Positions 1 through 10,659 of a DNA stretch of 64,000 nt are shown one piece after another. The first letter of the stretch is position 1; every line of letters begins with the position of its first letter. The translations under genes were made by a program, and so were the position numbers. Location: the NCBI GenBank assembly GCA_949987705.1, contig OX465283.1, positions 3,514,207 to 3,578,206 of the forward strand. Direction: 5' to 3'. Origin of the DNA: Thereva unica. Lineage: Eukaryota > Arthropoda > Insecta > Diptera > Therevidae. The notes beneath the pieces were generated by a model, which was not told the origin of the DNA, did not search any database, and worked only from the letters and a program-made list of their open reading frames with translations.

Positions 1-424
1 GGGGCCTCGGTAGTCTAGAGGTAAGGCGCATGACTACTATCCCAGAGGTCCCGGGTTCGAATCCCGGCCAGCCCCACGGTCCTTCGCCTTTCCCACTTTT
101 CCACCTATATAACTTTCCTTCTTTCTTCTTCCCTCTTCACATTCCTGATTCCTTCTGTCATAGCCTTCCTTAGCCCTTCCCCGCTCCACCAAAGCGCATG
201 TAATCGGTTGGTTGATAAGATTCAACTCGTTTCAGGAGGCATAACACTTGGGGTTGGTTGGGAGTAGGTGGACTGAAAACTATCTCTGGTAGGTTGTGAC
301 AGCTCCTTCCTTCCCCGACTAGAGCTGCTGTTCGACATTGCACTCTATATGAAGAAAATAGATTGTCGACACAGTATAAAGGGCGTTTCCTGAGACTCTA
401 GTCTTTCACATAAAAAAAAAAAAA
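1..424 (+). repeat. tRNA-derived SINE, near full length (copy 1)
   Basis: The first 75 bases resemble a tRNA: acceptor GGGGC pairs with GCCCC, and the T arm CCGGG/CCCGG encloses a box-B-like GGTTCGAATCC (54-64). A box-A-like TAGTCTAGAGGT lies at 11-22. A body of about 270 bases follows (pyrimidine-rich CTTTCCTTCTTTCTTC, then TTTCAGGAGGCATAACA). It ends in AGTATAAAGGG...CACAT and an A run. Three other long copies share this layout (12.5, 38.0 and 41.2 kb). SINEs of this kind are transcribed by RNA polymerase III and encode no protein. The parental tRNA is unclear, because the anticodon arm does not match a standard isoacceptor. The element may extend past the window start. Confidence 0.88.
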
Positions 425-1504
425 GACACAAACCGCAGCTTCAGCCCAAGTTACAAACGAAAAGATCGATCGTGCACTAGGTGGCCCCAGACCATCATAG
501 CTATACTACTAAACATGGCTCGATGGGTGTGGAGAAGCACAACACAATTTTATGATGATGAGATTATGATGTAATGATTATGCAGACCCGGAGCTCCGAA
601 GGAACACAAAAAGAGCTCAATGCTCAGATACGCCTTTCCCTCGATTGTTACAAAACATCTTTGTGAATTTACAGTCCGATCCCAATTTCTTCAGGTTGGG
701 ATGACACTGCATAAGCTTTCCAGGTTCCAGATATACTTCTTGAAACCAGATGCGAGCTCTTGGTTTCCTCGGGATATCCGCACTCCGCAGCTGGGATTAA
801 CTGGAGCCTTAGGCCTTCCCATGCGTCACAGATCCCAGATCTTGAGGCCTGGTCTTCACATTTGATTACCCTGAACCCTCTACCTTCGAGGAGTTATAGC
901 GTTGTTCTGCCTGGCTTGAGAGTATTTGGTCCAATACCATCTCCTATAGTTTGGCTTCCACCTCCACCCAGGTTTCGGGGCTAATGCTTCGCACAAAGTC
1001 CTCTCGTTCATCAAAGCTACTTGCAGGTGATATATGACCAGCTTGCTCAGCAGCCTTTTTGGGATGTATTTGCTGCAATAGCCTTTTTCTTGTGGGACCC
1101 TTTGGTCTTTAGGCTAGAGACCGTCTACCAGCACTCTTTAACCACTAGCTGGCCACGCAGCCCTCGGCTTGGTAAACACCTTGGTTTAGAAGTGTTGAAA
1201 AGGGGGAAAAGGTGGAAGGGAGGAGGGGATGTATCTAGCTTTGTTTGGTCTCTTCGCAATTACCCTGTTTGGCATGGGAGACCCTTCCGGTGGCTTGCTA
1301 CTTTTCCATCTTACCTCGGCCGACATAGCCTAACGCTACCTCGAGGCACGCAAGCGACACCATCAGGGCAAGGTGTAGGTACTCGGTGACGCATGGTGAT
1401 ATGTACTTGCAAAAGCAATTACTAGATGGGTTGTTGTAGATCTTCCGGAACGGAAACCGCTTTGATAATTTCCCAGAACGGCTTCTGCGAAAGGCTGCAG
1501 CGTA
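425..1504. other. unassigned stretch, no recognised gene
   Basis: Between 620 and 1390 the sequence is GC-richer than its surroundings and has short open frames on both strands. None shows a domain I recognise. It may be an old transposon body, since a LINE remnant starts immediately downstream, but nothing in it proves that. Confidence 0.3.
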
Positions 1505-1990
1505 ACGTTAGCTGAACTCTTTTTTTGAAGAGGGCACACACTGCCCTCGCTCCATTCCGATGGTATTTCTTTCTGGGTCCATATTTGCGTATTACGATAT
1601 CATGTAACCTTAATATTACATTTTCACGTCCTTGTTTTAATAGCTCTGCACCAATGTTCTCTTTGCCCGGGGTTTTGTTGTTTTTTAAGTTTTCACTGCG
1701 TCTTGTACATTGTCTAATGTAGGCATATATTCCGCTAGTTCTTTTACTAGTTCCATGCTTTCTACTATTGTTTGCTCCTCATCTCAGGCTAGCAGTTCTT
1801 GGAAGTGCTCACACCAGCTAGTTAGAACTAGTTCTTTGATACTCAGGATTTCCCATATTTTTACATATTGTTATTCTGGGCTTGAAACCTACTCGTCGCT
1901 CATTTACTTTTTTATATAGTTTCCTGACATCGTTTCAGTTATTCGCTTCTTTTATTTTTGACATTTCGCTTCAAAAATTCTCTCCCATCC
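1505..1990 (-). pseudogene. LINE ORF2 remnant, start of reverse transcriptase (RTE/Jockey-type)
   Basis: Read on the minus strand with several frame changes, this gives the block just before and into the RT fingers of non-LTR retrotransposons. The clearest piece is NNKTPGKENIGAELLKQG (about 1640-1695), equivalent to the NKAPGxDxIPAELLK motif. A stretch like WCEHFQELL precedes it, and an IW...EEIPSEW-like segment follows. Stops and frameshifts show it is dead. The catalytic xADD box is not present, so only the N-terminal third of the RT remains. Clade assignment within RTE/Jockey-like LINEs is uncertain. Confidence 0.7.
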
Positions 1991-2059
1991 CCTGAATGAC
2001 ATTCCCGCCACGGCGGATTAGCCGCCAGCTCGTAACATTCTTACCAGTTTCTGTTTTTA

Positions 2060-2240
2060 CGCAAACCACAGCCATGGAACTTGTTTATAAATAGATCAAC
2101 TCGACTGTGGAACAATCCTTCGCAAATAGTATTCCCGAGGTCTTACCAATCAGTGAACCACTTAAACATTCGGCTCACTGTCATCTTCTTCACCAGGCTC
2201 CAGACTCCTCATAGCTTATAACCTGTTCTCTCATGCGAGG
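2060..2240 (+). pseudogene. CR1/Jockey-like LINE, ORF2 C-terminal fragment
   Basis: Across a frameshift the sequence reads as NRSTRLWNNPSQIVFPRSY. This matches the NRITRLWNNLPQSVFPNSY block at the end of ORF2 in the better copy at 13.9 kb and in the split copy at 37.8 kb. No 3' tail is visible, so this is an internal scrap of the family. Confidence 0.62.
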
Positions 2241-3485
2241 TAAGTTGATGCTAGACACTTCGCTGTAACGTGACAAAAGATATGATTTGACAATGGCTGA
2301 TTCCTGAGCTTAGTACTGCCACACGGAAACTTTCCATCATACAAAATGAAAAAAAATGCCAGTATAACAAAACTCTCGGATTACTGGAAATTTCGCAACT
2401 AGTTTCCCCATAGGAAAATGCAAAATAATTTTCTATAAAAGTGATTTAAAATTTTATCTCAAAGCAACAATTCACCTTCAGCCGCGCTCCCGTCACTGGC
2501 AGAAAGTTGCTCTGCGTTTTTCGTGAACACACAATAAAATTCGTTAATTTCCGGCGACGCTTTGTGCAAAAGTTCCCCAACAACTAATTTCAGCACGGAA
2601 GGATCTTAACTCAGTTTGAACTAAGGAGCAAAGGATTACAAAGAAATCTTCACTTCGATAAAGAGTGCGGACGGAGCCCTGCCGTCTCCGACTATCGCCG
2701 AGGATTTGCGCAAATCCCCCGAGAAGAAAAGTGCAGCTTGCGACCTTTTCGAGACTTTATATATTTTTTTATTTTCGGGGGACGACGCCATCTTTAGTAA
2801 TAGTGCACACCTCGGGCAATTACCGATAGCATCTCTAATGCCGGAGGAAATGGCTCAAAAATTTCACCTTCTTCGGTGCGGAGCTGAACTGTTACTGGTT
2901 GTGACACATATTTAAGGTCGTAAAATGTTACACGGGCGACAGTAGCAAAGTGACAGTAATGAAGGTAAACTTAAATGGATGCCGAATCGATTTTCACCGT
3001 AATCACATTTTAGAACTTTCTCTTGGTTCCAGGGAAATTTCACTTGATAGCTTTGGCCTCGTCTTTTCCAGCAAAGCTGAACGGAAGGAATGGCAGTGTC
3101 AATGCGATGCTGTATGGCCGGGCTATATGCAGATTGGGGACGCCTTCGGGTGGTGTAATGTTGACTTCTTTTAGTGGCAGTTAAATACTGTAATTCCGGG
3201 ACTTAGTGATTTTTAGTGAAAGTCTTTGATGTTCGAAACTTTGATATTGCTACAACTTGTGTCCTTGGTATGTCCTTAATTCTAAGAACTCCTCTAGAAT
3301 GGGTTTGGTATTATTATAGGATCTGCACAAAGATTTATTATCGGATTCAAGTGTCTTTGGTAGTATCTTTGCTTTGGGTGGCATTTGTAACTTAGTTTGT
3401 AAGCGGATTAACAAAGTTTAGACGTCATAAACTATTATCTCTTCAAAGTCATGCAGATATTAATCAACAAAAAACTGTGAACCAG
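2241..3485. other. AT-rich stretch without recognised features
   Basis: Open frames here are under 75 codons and show no motif I recognise. I see no inverted repeats, tRNA-like head or LINE tail. It may be unique intergenic or intronic DNA. Confidence 0.4.
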
Positions 3486-3489
3486 CAAA

Positions 3490-3800
3490 ATTCTACATGA
3501 CAGACTTCCAAAAGATCTACTGGCGATCTCCTTGAATGTCTAACAGAACACCTTCACCAAAGAATTCATTTTGGTGAATCTATTCTGATTGCTCTAGATA
3601 AGTCCAAAGCTTTCGACCGAGTGTAGCACTGCTCTGATGTCAAAACTCCACTCCAACTGATATCGACTCAGTCCTAAAGAAACGGAGTAAGAGCTTTCCT
3701 TCTGGCCGTTCAATAAAGGTGTATTGGAATGGAGTCGAATCTAATCCCCATAACATCTCGGCCGAAGTTTCTCAAAGAAGAGAGTTTCTCAGGCAATAAT
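3490..3800 (+). pseudogene. CR1/Jockey-like LINE reverse transcriptase fragment
   Basis: With frameshifts and in-frame stops the translation gives STGDLLEYLTEHL, then ALDKSKAFDRV (the RT motif A region, whose first aspartate is catalytic), then a block like SFLSGRSIKVYWNGVES. The last two correspond to ALDISKAFDRVW and SFLSSRSIKVVLHGVES in the copy at 39 kb. The polymerase is truncated shortly after motif B and is not functional. Confidence 0.7.
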
Positions 3801-4223
3801 TTGTGGCTATCTTGAGGTACAGAACAATCCACGAACGCCAACAGAGTTCCCCCTAGAATGCAGCAGCTACGCACCAGCCTACACGGCATCCACAACTAGC
3901 ACGTAGAATGAACAAATTCGCATGCCACACAGGTATTCACGCTCCCCTCACGGTCATGAATATGTTGATTTACCAAGCAGTCTCCCAGCTAAGCACTATA
4001 CATCTCCAATGCTGCTTAACCTAAGCAATCACTGGGTGTGCTATTCGCTCCCTTTTTGGTCACACGTTTTCTTCGCTCTACACAATTTTTTAAAGCCATA
4101 CAGGCAATTCCGTACTTGCTAGTTGCGGGCGCCTGGCAAGCTGGTGCGTGCCTGCTGTATGCTAGGTGCGGGCGAGTTTTATTTTTTATCCGAAGAAGAC
4201 TCTAAAGCATCAACTAGCCATTA

Positions 4224-4635
4224 GCCGTGTTCCTTTTCTACTCTTAAGTACTCCGGAGTAAAACTTAAAAGGAACACAATTTTTGTTTTGTTTTGGGTAA
4301 CGTTTTGAACTTTCCTTTAAATAAAAGCGCGTTCAATTATTGTAAATATAATATGGGTACTTAATACTTACCATTACAAAAATAAAAATTAAAAAACCGG
4401 ACATAAAAATTCTTGATTCTTTTTATAACACCGAAAACTGTCAGTTCGTCACAATTCAATGAAAATCCATCTATCGGCTTTTTAGTAAGTGAAAAATAAT
4501 TCACAATAGACTGCAAATGGCGATATTCCCCTAGTGGATGTTAGATGCGTATTTACTCTAGTTATCTACACCTCTGTAAGGGCAGGTGTAGTTGGGAGTA
4601 AATACAAGGAAAAAAAAGCAGAAAAGGAACACGGC
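4224..4635. mobile_element. Non-autonomous DNA element (MITE) with TA-flanked inverted repeats
   Basis: The left end GCCGTGTTCCTTTTCT (4224) and the right end AGAAAAGGAACACGGC (ending 4635) are a perfect 16-bp terminal inverted repeat. Each end is flanked by TA (4222-4223 and 4636-4637), the target duplicated by Tc1/mariner-type transposases. Length is 412 bp with no coding capacity. A second internal pair, GGAGTAAA and TTTACTC, suggests further fold-back. Superfamily is inferred only from the TA flanks. Confidence 0.68.
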
Positions 4636-4637
4636 TA

Positions 4638-4985
4638 TTATAAGGTATCCCTGCGACTTAAACGGTTAACAATAGTATACCAAAGTTCATCTTAGGTCAG
4701 GTGTTCACCTAGCAGACGGTACTTCTTCCTGTTCATCTGAAGTCTGGTTCTGCCAGCGACATAGACTTTATAATCTGGTTAGAAGGATCCACTTGTTTCA
4801 GAAGGCGTCAACTTTGTGGCGTCGAACACTTTGAGAGTTACAACCTCCGCTTTTATCACTATTTCCGTTATATGTCTGTTATTTACATCGAACCAAGCTT
4901 ACTATGTACGAGTACGAGAGAGGACGGGTTGATAGTACAAAGGGTGACTCTTAAAACTTGGACTTTCTACCTCTTCTTCTTTGAG
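4638..4985 (+). repeat. Composite repeat with LINE-type 3' tail (copy 1)
   Basis: This aligns by eye with 44410-44875. Shared blocks are AAGGTATCC/AAGGCATCC, CTTAAACGGTTAACAATAG, then CACTTGTTTCAGAAGGCGT. The end has ACCAAGCTTACTA and GTACAAAGGGTGACTCTTAA, the 3' tail also used by the CR1/Jockey-like LINE. It could be a third SINE-like family or a deletion derivative of the LINE. The copy is diverged and lacks a clean A tail. Confidence 0.5.
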
Positions 4986-5249
4986 GGTATAGCGGCCGCT
5001 CACTTGTCTTAATGAGCACAATTAAAGGTTAGTTAATAAGTTTTGCACATTTTAAATATGTCCATCCTTCGGTTTGGTTACCTATGAAACTTCTAGTGCT
5101 ACATCCTTTTAGTGTTTCTGTCGGCAGGCTTTCAGGATCCAGTACGACAGTACAGAGGTCAGTACCCTCGATTAAAAAATTCCAACGAGCCTAGTCAACT
5201 GGTGGTGATTTCTAGATAGAAATAGAATCAAAGTTGTCATATCTTAATT

Positions 5250-5700
5250 AAAAGCTTTTAAAGCTTACGCAAAAGCTTTTACAGCTTTCAAAATTTTAAA
5301 AGCTTTCAAAGCTTAAGCTTTCAAAACTTAAAAGCTTTGAAGGCTTAAAAGCTTTCAAAGTTTAAAAGCTTTTAAAGGTTGAAAAAAAATTTGAAACTTA
5401 AATAAAAGCTTTTAAAGGTAAAACAAAAGCTTTTAAAAGTTAAACAAAAGCTTTTAGTTTTTGACGATTTTCAGAAGGTTTTGAACTCCCCTTTTGGATG
5501 GTAAATTGTTAGGTACCTTCCAGGGAGCCGGCATTTTAAATTTTCGCCCCGTTTTTCCTATATAATGGGGATAATAGGGCTTTTCCAGGGGTACTGAACT
5601 TCTTGGAATTTCCCAGAAAACTGAATTGGAGAGGGAGCTTTTTCCAACGAAGATTTTTAACAAAAGCTGTTAAAGCTTAACCAATAAACTTTTAAAGCTG
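5250..5700. repeat. Degenerate AAAAGCTTTTAAAG array with a 200-bp interruption
   Basis: From 5250 to 5455 the palindromic core AAGCTTTT or AAAGCTTT recurs about every 12-20 bases, with variants such as AAAACTTAAAAGC. After a non-repetitive segment (5456-5661) the motif returns as AAAGCTGTTAAAGCTTAACC. The unit is irregular, so this is a diverged microsatellite-like or satellite-derived block rather than a clean tandem array. Confidence 0.7.
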
Positions 5701-8045
5701 GCACATGACTCGCTCACTTATAGCGTTCCGTTTTTTGTCACTTTCGCTTTCGAAGAAAGTTCATAAATCGCTTTCGGTTTTGAGCTTATGCCATATGCTA
5801 TGCCGGGTGTAGCTAGTGTACAAATTTATGAGGTTTAAGTGTGTGTTGTTTGCTGTATAGTTTGAGGCATTTATCAACTGGAAGGACGTGAAGTATGAAG
5901 CCTCCGTCTCTTCTGTTTACAAAATTTTCGCAATGCATTATAGTTTATGACTAGAGGCACTACCAAAACTCGTCATTGTTTCAAAATAATATTAATACCA
6001 ATTAGTTCCACTGGAGAAAGCGTAAACATTTTTGATAAACTTCTAATATTCCGTCTCCAGCTGGCGATAAACTAGTAATCTGAGCAGAGTTTTATCGTTG
6101 GCCTTAACAAAATGGCAAATAATTCATGCCGAGAATATTATTACGGAGAAAGGGCGGCATTGGTATAGTATAGACGCGCAACACTGATGCCAGGGTGACA
6201 TGATGGACCACTAAGAACTCTTTTGCCCCCGGGGAGCGTAATCTAAAATCTGTGAATGTTTTACTTTGGTACCAGAGAATGGCAATGGCGACCGGGGACG
6301 ACAGACAATGCCACTATCATTAAAATAACCCCTACTACTCTTTATGACTCTACAATTCATCAACTTTGCTCCTCCTCAACTATTCTATAGATAATTTTGT
6401 GCCCGGTTTATACTATATATCGAGAGTAGTCGGGAAGGACCTTGTTCTGCATGAGCGTTATTTCACAGAGAGACGGGTTAACTTAATTAAACCATTAATT
6501 GTTGGAGGAGAATGTACACAATCATTGGCGGCGGTAGTTTTATCTTTTCAACTATGCTCTATGTAGAGATGTATATTGGTGTATGTAATGTATGTGGCCA
6601 TAGAGTTTAGTTATGCTGTACTTGGGAGAGCGAAAGGCGGTATGTACGAGTGTGTCTATTCTTACCATTTTCATGGCAGTGCTGTAAGTGCTTTTATCCC
6701 TTCGGGAGATGCGAGATATGCTTCACAGAGCATGATTTGACAAACTTCTCCTTTGGAGGCATTAAAAGTTTCCTTAGAGGAAAAATGGTTGCAAACTTTT
6801 AAATGGTGTCAGGTTCCGTTCTCTCTCATCACAGATTAAGGGTATGCGATTAGGGTTAATGGCATATATTTAAAAGTAATCCAGGAGCGGAAATTTTTAA
6901 TGCTAAAAAATTTACATAAAATAAAACCGGAATATCATTTTTTAGCCCCCGATGGTAGCTTCTTTCGCCTCTTATTAGTCCACACCCCTCCCCCGGAAAA
7001 CCATTCCCATTAAACAAACCCTTAAGCAAAAAATTCACCAATTTTGGGTCATTGACTTCCTCATTATTTATTACCTGCTTTACCCCTTTTTTGGGAGTTA
7101 TGTTAAATCCCCTCCCCTCCCTAATGGCAGATGGTTCTTTTTTTTGTTATTGTCCCAGATCAAAGAGGGGTGAACTGAAACTTAATGACATATAAAAAGT
7201 CAACATATATCGCATAGATTCTGTCCGAGCAGAGCCAGCGACATACAAAAGAATTGGTCCAGTTGCTGCCGGTGTATTCCAAAGCCCTTTTCTAAATTGC
7301 AACGAAATGCCAATTGCTACGTCAGCGATTCCAATTTCTAGATTCCTTCGATACTTTCATAGGGGCAGAGAGAGTGGGAGAATGCACCATCGGGAAATCG
7401 ATTTTGGTGAATGGCCATTGGCCAAATGCTTTATAATGAAAATGAAATGAATCATCGGTATTTTTTCAAAGGAAGTTTCTGGATATGTACGTGAACAATT
7501 TTCAATGAAAGTGTTTCGTTTGAATTGTGTTTTTTCGTGAAAACTTGTTTCTCCGTAAAAATGGAGATTGAATTAGATGATTTCGTTGAGTTGGCATTAT
7601 TATTCTTGATACTTTGCAATTTTATAAATAGAAGACGATAATATCGGGTGATTGGCTCCAGACATACGCACTCTTTTGTTGTAATTTTCCCTGACAGTTT
7701 TGCATATCTCAGTTTCCTCCTATAAGGGTGGGGGGTATCAAAAATCTCAAAGAAAAACTCCGTTAAATCGCTCTATCTGGGCAATCACATCTAAAATATT
7801 TCATGGACGCCTACTAGCCCAGAACGATATGATGAGCACAGCGGCGAAGCTAGGCCGATTGTGTATATAACCCACTAATGGAACAAACCATCAGTCTTCG
7901 AGGCAAAGATAACCCTACTCCATGTTTACTCAATAGCTTATACGTTTATATGTAATTTAAATTGTTATTACTCATTAATACATTGATTCGCAGATATGGA
8001 GCTGAAAATAAACGAGGCTTTCTGGTGCCTCATTCCCCAACATGA
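5701..8045. other. AT-rich stretch without recognised features
   Basis: Short open frames on both strands carry no domain I recognise. No element ends, tails or tRNA-like segments were seen. It could be unique host non-coding DNA. Confidence 0.4.
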
Positions 8046-8048
8046 GTT

Positions 8049-8170
8049 AACGTGTGGCTCGACCCATGACCCGGATAAGAAAAATCATGTTCGCTGAACT
8101 GAGCTGACCGAGCTCTACCTGATAACTAAAGAAGTAGGATAAGAGGTAAGTCTAAAGTTGTTCGCCGTGT
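8049..8170 (-). repeat. tRNA-Lys-like repeat unit
   Basis: On the minus strand the segment resembles tRNA-Lys: a GAGCTCGGTCAGCTCAG head, a remnant anticodon arm, then GGGTCATGGGTCGAGCCA like a T arm. The plus-strand downstream part (GATAACTAAAGAAGTAGGAT) recurs beside the copies at 45.4 and 45.7 kb. This shows the tRNA-like part is embedded in a larger repeat. It is too diverged to be a working tRNA gene. Confidence 0.7.
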
Positions 8171-8889
8171 TTCGTCGGCAGACGTTTGAAATCTTCCAAA
8201 GAGTAATCTCCAGATTCAAGTAACTGGCCGAAAACAGTTCATATTATCCTAGCCCTCCTCATTGAGGCATGATATTCTCTGGAGTTTCCGGTCGCACTGC
8301 CAGCAGTATAGCACAGTTCCGGGACGAAGCACAAAGCAAAGTGTTATACCACTGTGTACCTGTTGGCTGACTGGCTTAAAGTAGTCCAGGAGGAAATTGA
8401 AGCCTATTTTGATCCTAGTATGTGGGGACACCAAGTAACTGTTTACATCTTCCTTTTTCTAGTCTAATTACTTTTCAAAAGTAGCCTAATCATTGCTCAT
8501 ATTTTGCGTTTCTTGAAGGACATTATGCTTTTCTGATAAAATCTGATAAGGCTTCTCTTCCATTTTATTTCGATCAATTTTAAAAATAAGCTGTTCGTTT
8601 TCTCCTGCTGCAATTAGTCCCCTCATCTCTTTCACATCTTTCTCCTGCTGCAGTATAAGCACATCTCGTAAATCACGAAATATAGTCTGTCCTGGGCTAC
8701 GCTTCCCATTCTTTTCTGATGCAGTCAATAAACTCATAACTCTAAGCATCTGTGTAGTTAACTTTATCCGAAAAGATCTCTATAGCACTCTTTTCTACTT
8801 ACTTTTTCTAACTTTTGATCAATGGCATGCCGGTAAAAATCAAAATTATGCTTATGCCTTTCCTTTTCCGTGAAGTTACACTGATCGCT
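8171..8889. other. unassigned stretch with one 87-codon minus-strand frame
   Basis: A minus-strand frame at 8486-8749 is charged and helix-prone, rich in E, K, Q and D. It has no recognisable domain and no supporting promoter or splice evidence. It borders a LINE remnant and may belong to an old element. Confidence 0.25.
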
Positions 8890-9190
8890 GATCAAGCATG
8901 CTATCTCTCGGACCTAGGTTTCTGATCCAAATCTCCCAGAATAATCTCAAACTTCAATCCTGCTTCATCAAGCCTCTCTCGCCGGCACAGGAAGGAACCG
9001 CTTAGAGTTTGCCAGTCCAGGTGCTGGAATCTCCAGCGTTCTGTAGGTTTCATCAAAGTCCGATCGGCTAGTGCCCCTTGAGGCAAGCTGGTAGGTCAAC
9101 CCATAGCCGGCTCTGGACTGATGAATGCAATGTCAGAGCCCTGTTTAGCTAAGGCATTCGCCTTTTCATTGCCTTTGAAGCAATATGACC
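8890..9190 (-). pseudogene. LINE RNase H domain remnant
   Basis: The minus strand reads GNEKANALAKQGS, the equivalent of the GNExADxLAxxGS end of RNase H domains found in I, R1 and Jockey-related LINEs. FISPEPA and then an in-frame stop follow. A downstream stretch (RALADRTLMKPTERWRF) fits the region after RNase H in such elements. The metal-binding aspartate of the AD pair is replaced by asparagine. It is truncated at its upstream end by the SINE fragment starting at 9198. Confidence 0.66.
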
Positions 9191-9197
9191 CGGGACC

Positions 9198-9331
9198 CAC
9201 ACGGTCCTTCTCCTTTCCCACTTTCCCAACCTACATAACTTTCCTTCTTTCTTCTTTCCTCTTTGCACTCCTGATTCATCTAGTCAAAGCTTTCCCGAGC
9301 TCTTTCCCGCTTAACCAAGCGCATGCCATCG
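9198..9331 (+). repeat. SINE body fragment
   Basis: It starts at CCCACACGGTCC and runs through ACATAACTTTCCTTCTTTCTTC to CAAGCGCATGCCATCG. This corresponds to the middle of the tRNA-headed SINE (about positions 73-205 of copy 1). Both the tRNA-like head and the 3' tail are missing. Confidence 0.8.
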
Positions 9332-9369
9332 AACTGACCAGAATCGGGAAACCAAAGAAACTAGGCGAG

Positions 9370-10640
9370 AAACCGCATGGATATACGAACAACGCAAGAT
9401 TCTGATCTACATTTAAAGACGTACATGCGATACGTGGGTCCAATTACGGATCGGACCATTATCTTGTTTGAGCGAAATTGCATATGCGATTACAAAGAGC
9501 GACGAAGACGCCGCCTCCACCAACACAGAACAATTGGGCGTGCCTACGAGATCCGGGCATCGGGCGAGAGTTTTAAATGGCATTATCCGACAAATTCAAA
9601 ATTGTGTCCACCATCCGTAAACGGAAGCAGCCATGGATCTCGGAAAGCTGTTTGAACCTCGTCGATCAGTGAAAACGAATGAAACACGTCGACTCTGAGC
9701 AATACCGGCGATTGAACAAAGAAGCTCGATGGAAAATGTAATCGGAACGAGAAGTGTATTGGAATAACGTTGTAGCCGACATGGGCGGCGTCGAGGCCCT
9801 AGATTCAGACGCTGTCCGGCGGATGGAGCTTTCGTGTCTTATCACAACAACTCCACGTCCTCATAACACACATATGGCATTCGGATCGTGTCCCGTCGGC
9901 GCGGAAGAAAGCGAGCAGCAAAGTATTTATGAGAATCGTATAATCGAGGCTACAGAGACATCGACAGCAATCAAGCCGGAAAGAACAAGCGGGGTTTAGA
10001 CACATTCAGGATGCATTGATCAAATATTCCCTCTCCGTCAGCTAATGGAAGAAAGAGCCCGTTGCGGCAAACGATCTGTCGTCGTTTTCATCGATTTCAA
10101 ATCCGCTTTCGATTGCATCGATTGGAATAGCTTGTGTAGAGCCTTGGAAACCGAACACGTGCCACTGAATAATCATCCATATTCTCCGAGCGTCATACCA
10201 TGGATCAATCAGCAGCGTTCGTACTCGAAACGACTTAACCGAGGAATTCCTGATTGAAACAGATGTCCGGCAAAGAGACGTCATTTCGCCACTTCTCCTC
10301 AAGGTTGTGATCGACGCGATTATGCTTGAAGCATTCGATGGGCGACGCGGAGTTCGACATGACGACAACAACTTCGTTACGGACTTGATGTTCGCCGACG
10401 ATAGCGCCTGTATTCGCCGACGCGGATTCCTAAGCAACGGACATATTATACAGCATACGGCACCGCCAGCTAACGGATCAAAGAAGAAAGAAGAAGTGTT
10501 TTTTTTGTAAACTACACAGGTCTGAAGGTCGCAGCCCACTTTACTGCAGGCAATGCTGTAGCCGGATGGCCGCAAACTATGTATAGAGCCGTTACTTACC
10601 TAGGGTCCTGTACAAGAGCCACGTCAACCAGCACGGTTAC
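9370..10640 (+). pseudogene. RTE-like LINE reverse transcriptase remnant
   Basis: Pieces in different plus-strand frames form an RT in order. CIDQIFPLRQLMEERARCGK leads into VVVFIDFKSAFDCIDW (10078-10125, motif A with its aspartate). DVRQRDVISPLLL is the motif B region. VTDLMFADDSACI follows, with FADD at about 10391-10402 as the catalytic box. A basic block at 9470-9560 (KERRRRRLHQHR) lies upstream of the RT. Several frameshifts, a gap between motifs A and B and a damaged C terminus show a dead copy. RTE-like is the best fit to the motif spacing. Confidence 0.8.
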
Positions 10641-10659
10641 TGGCGAATGAAGTCCAAAC

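Noticed and set aside
1..75. Functional tRNA gene at the window start
   Set aside because: It folds roughly like a tRNA, but the same head plus a shared body and A tail occurs at three other loci, and the anticodon arm is abnormal. It is a SINE head.
5250..5455. CRISPR-like array
   Set aside because: The repeats are 8-10 bp, irregularly spaced and palindromic, with no unique spacers of constant length. The sequence is eukaryotic.
10042..10575. 177-codon minus-strand frame
   Set aside because: It is antisense to the RTE-like reverse transcriptase, whose motifs are clear on the plus strand.
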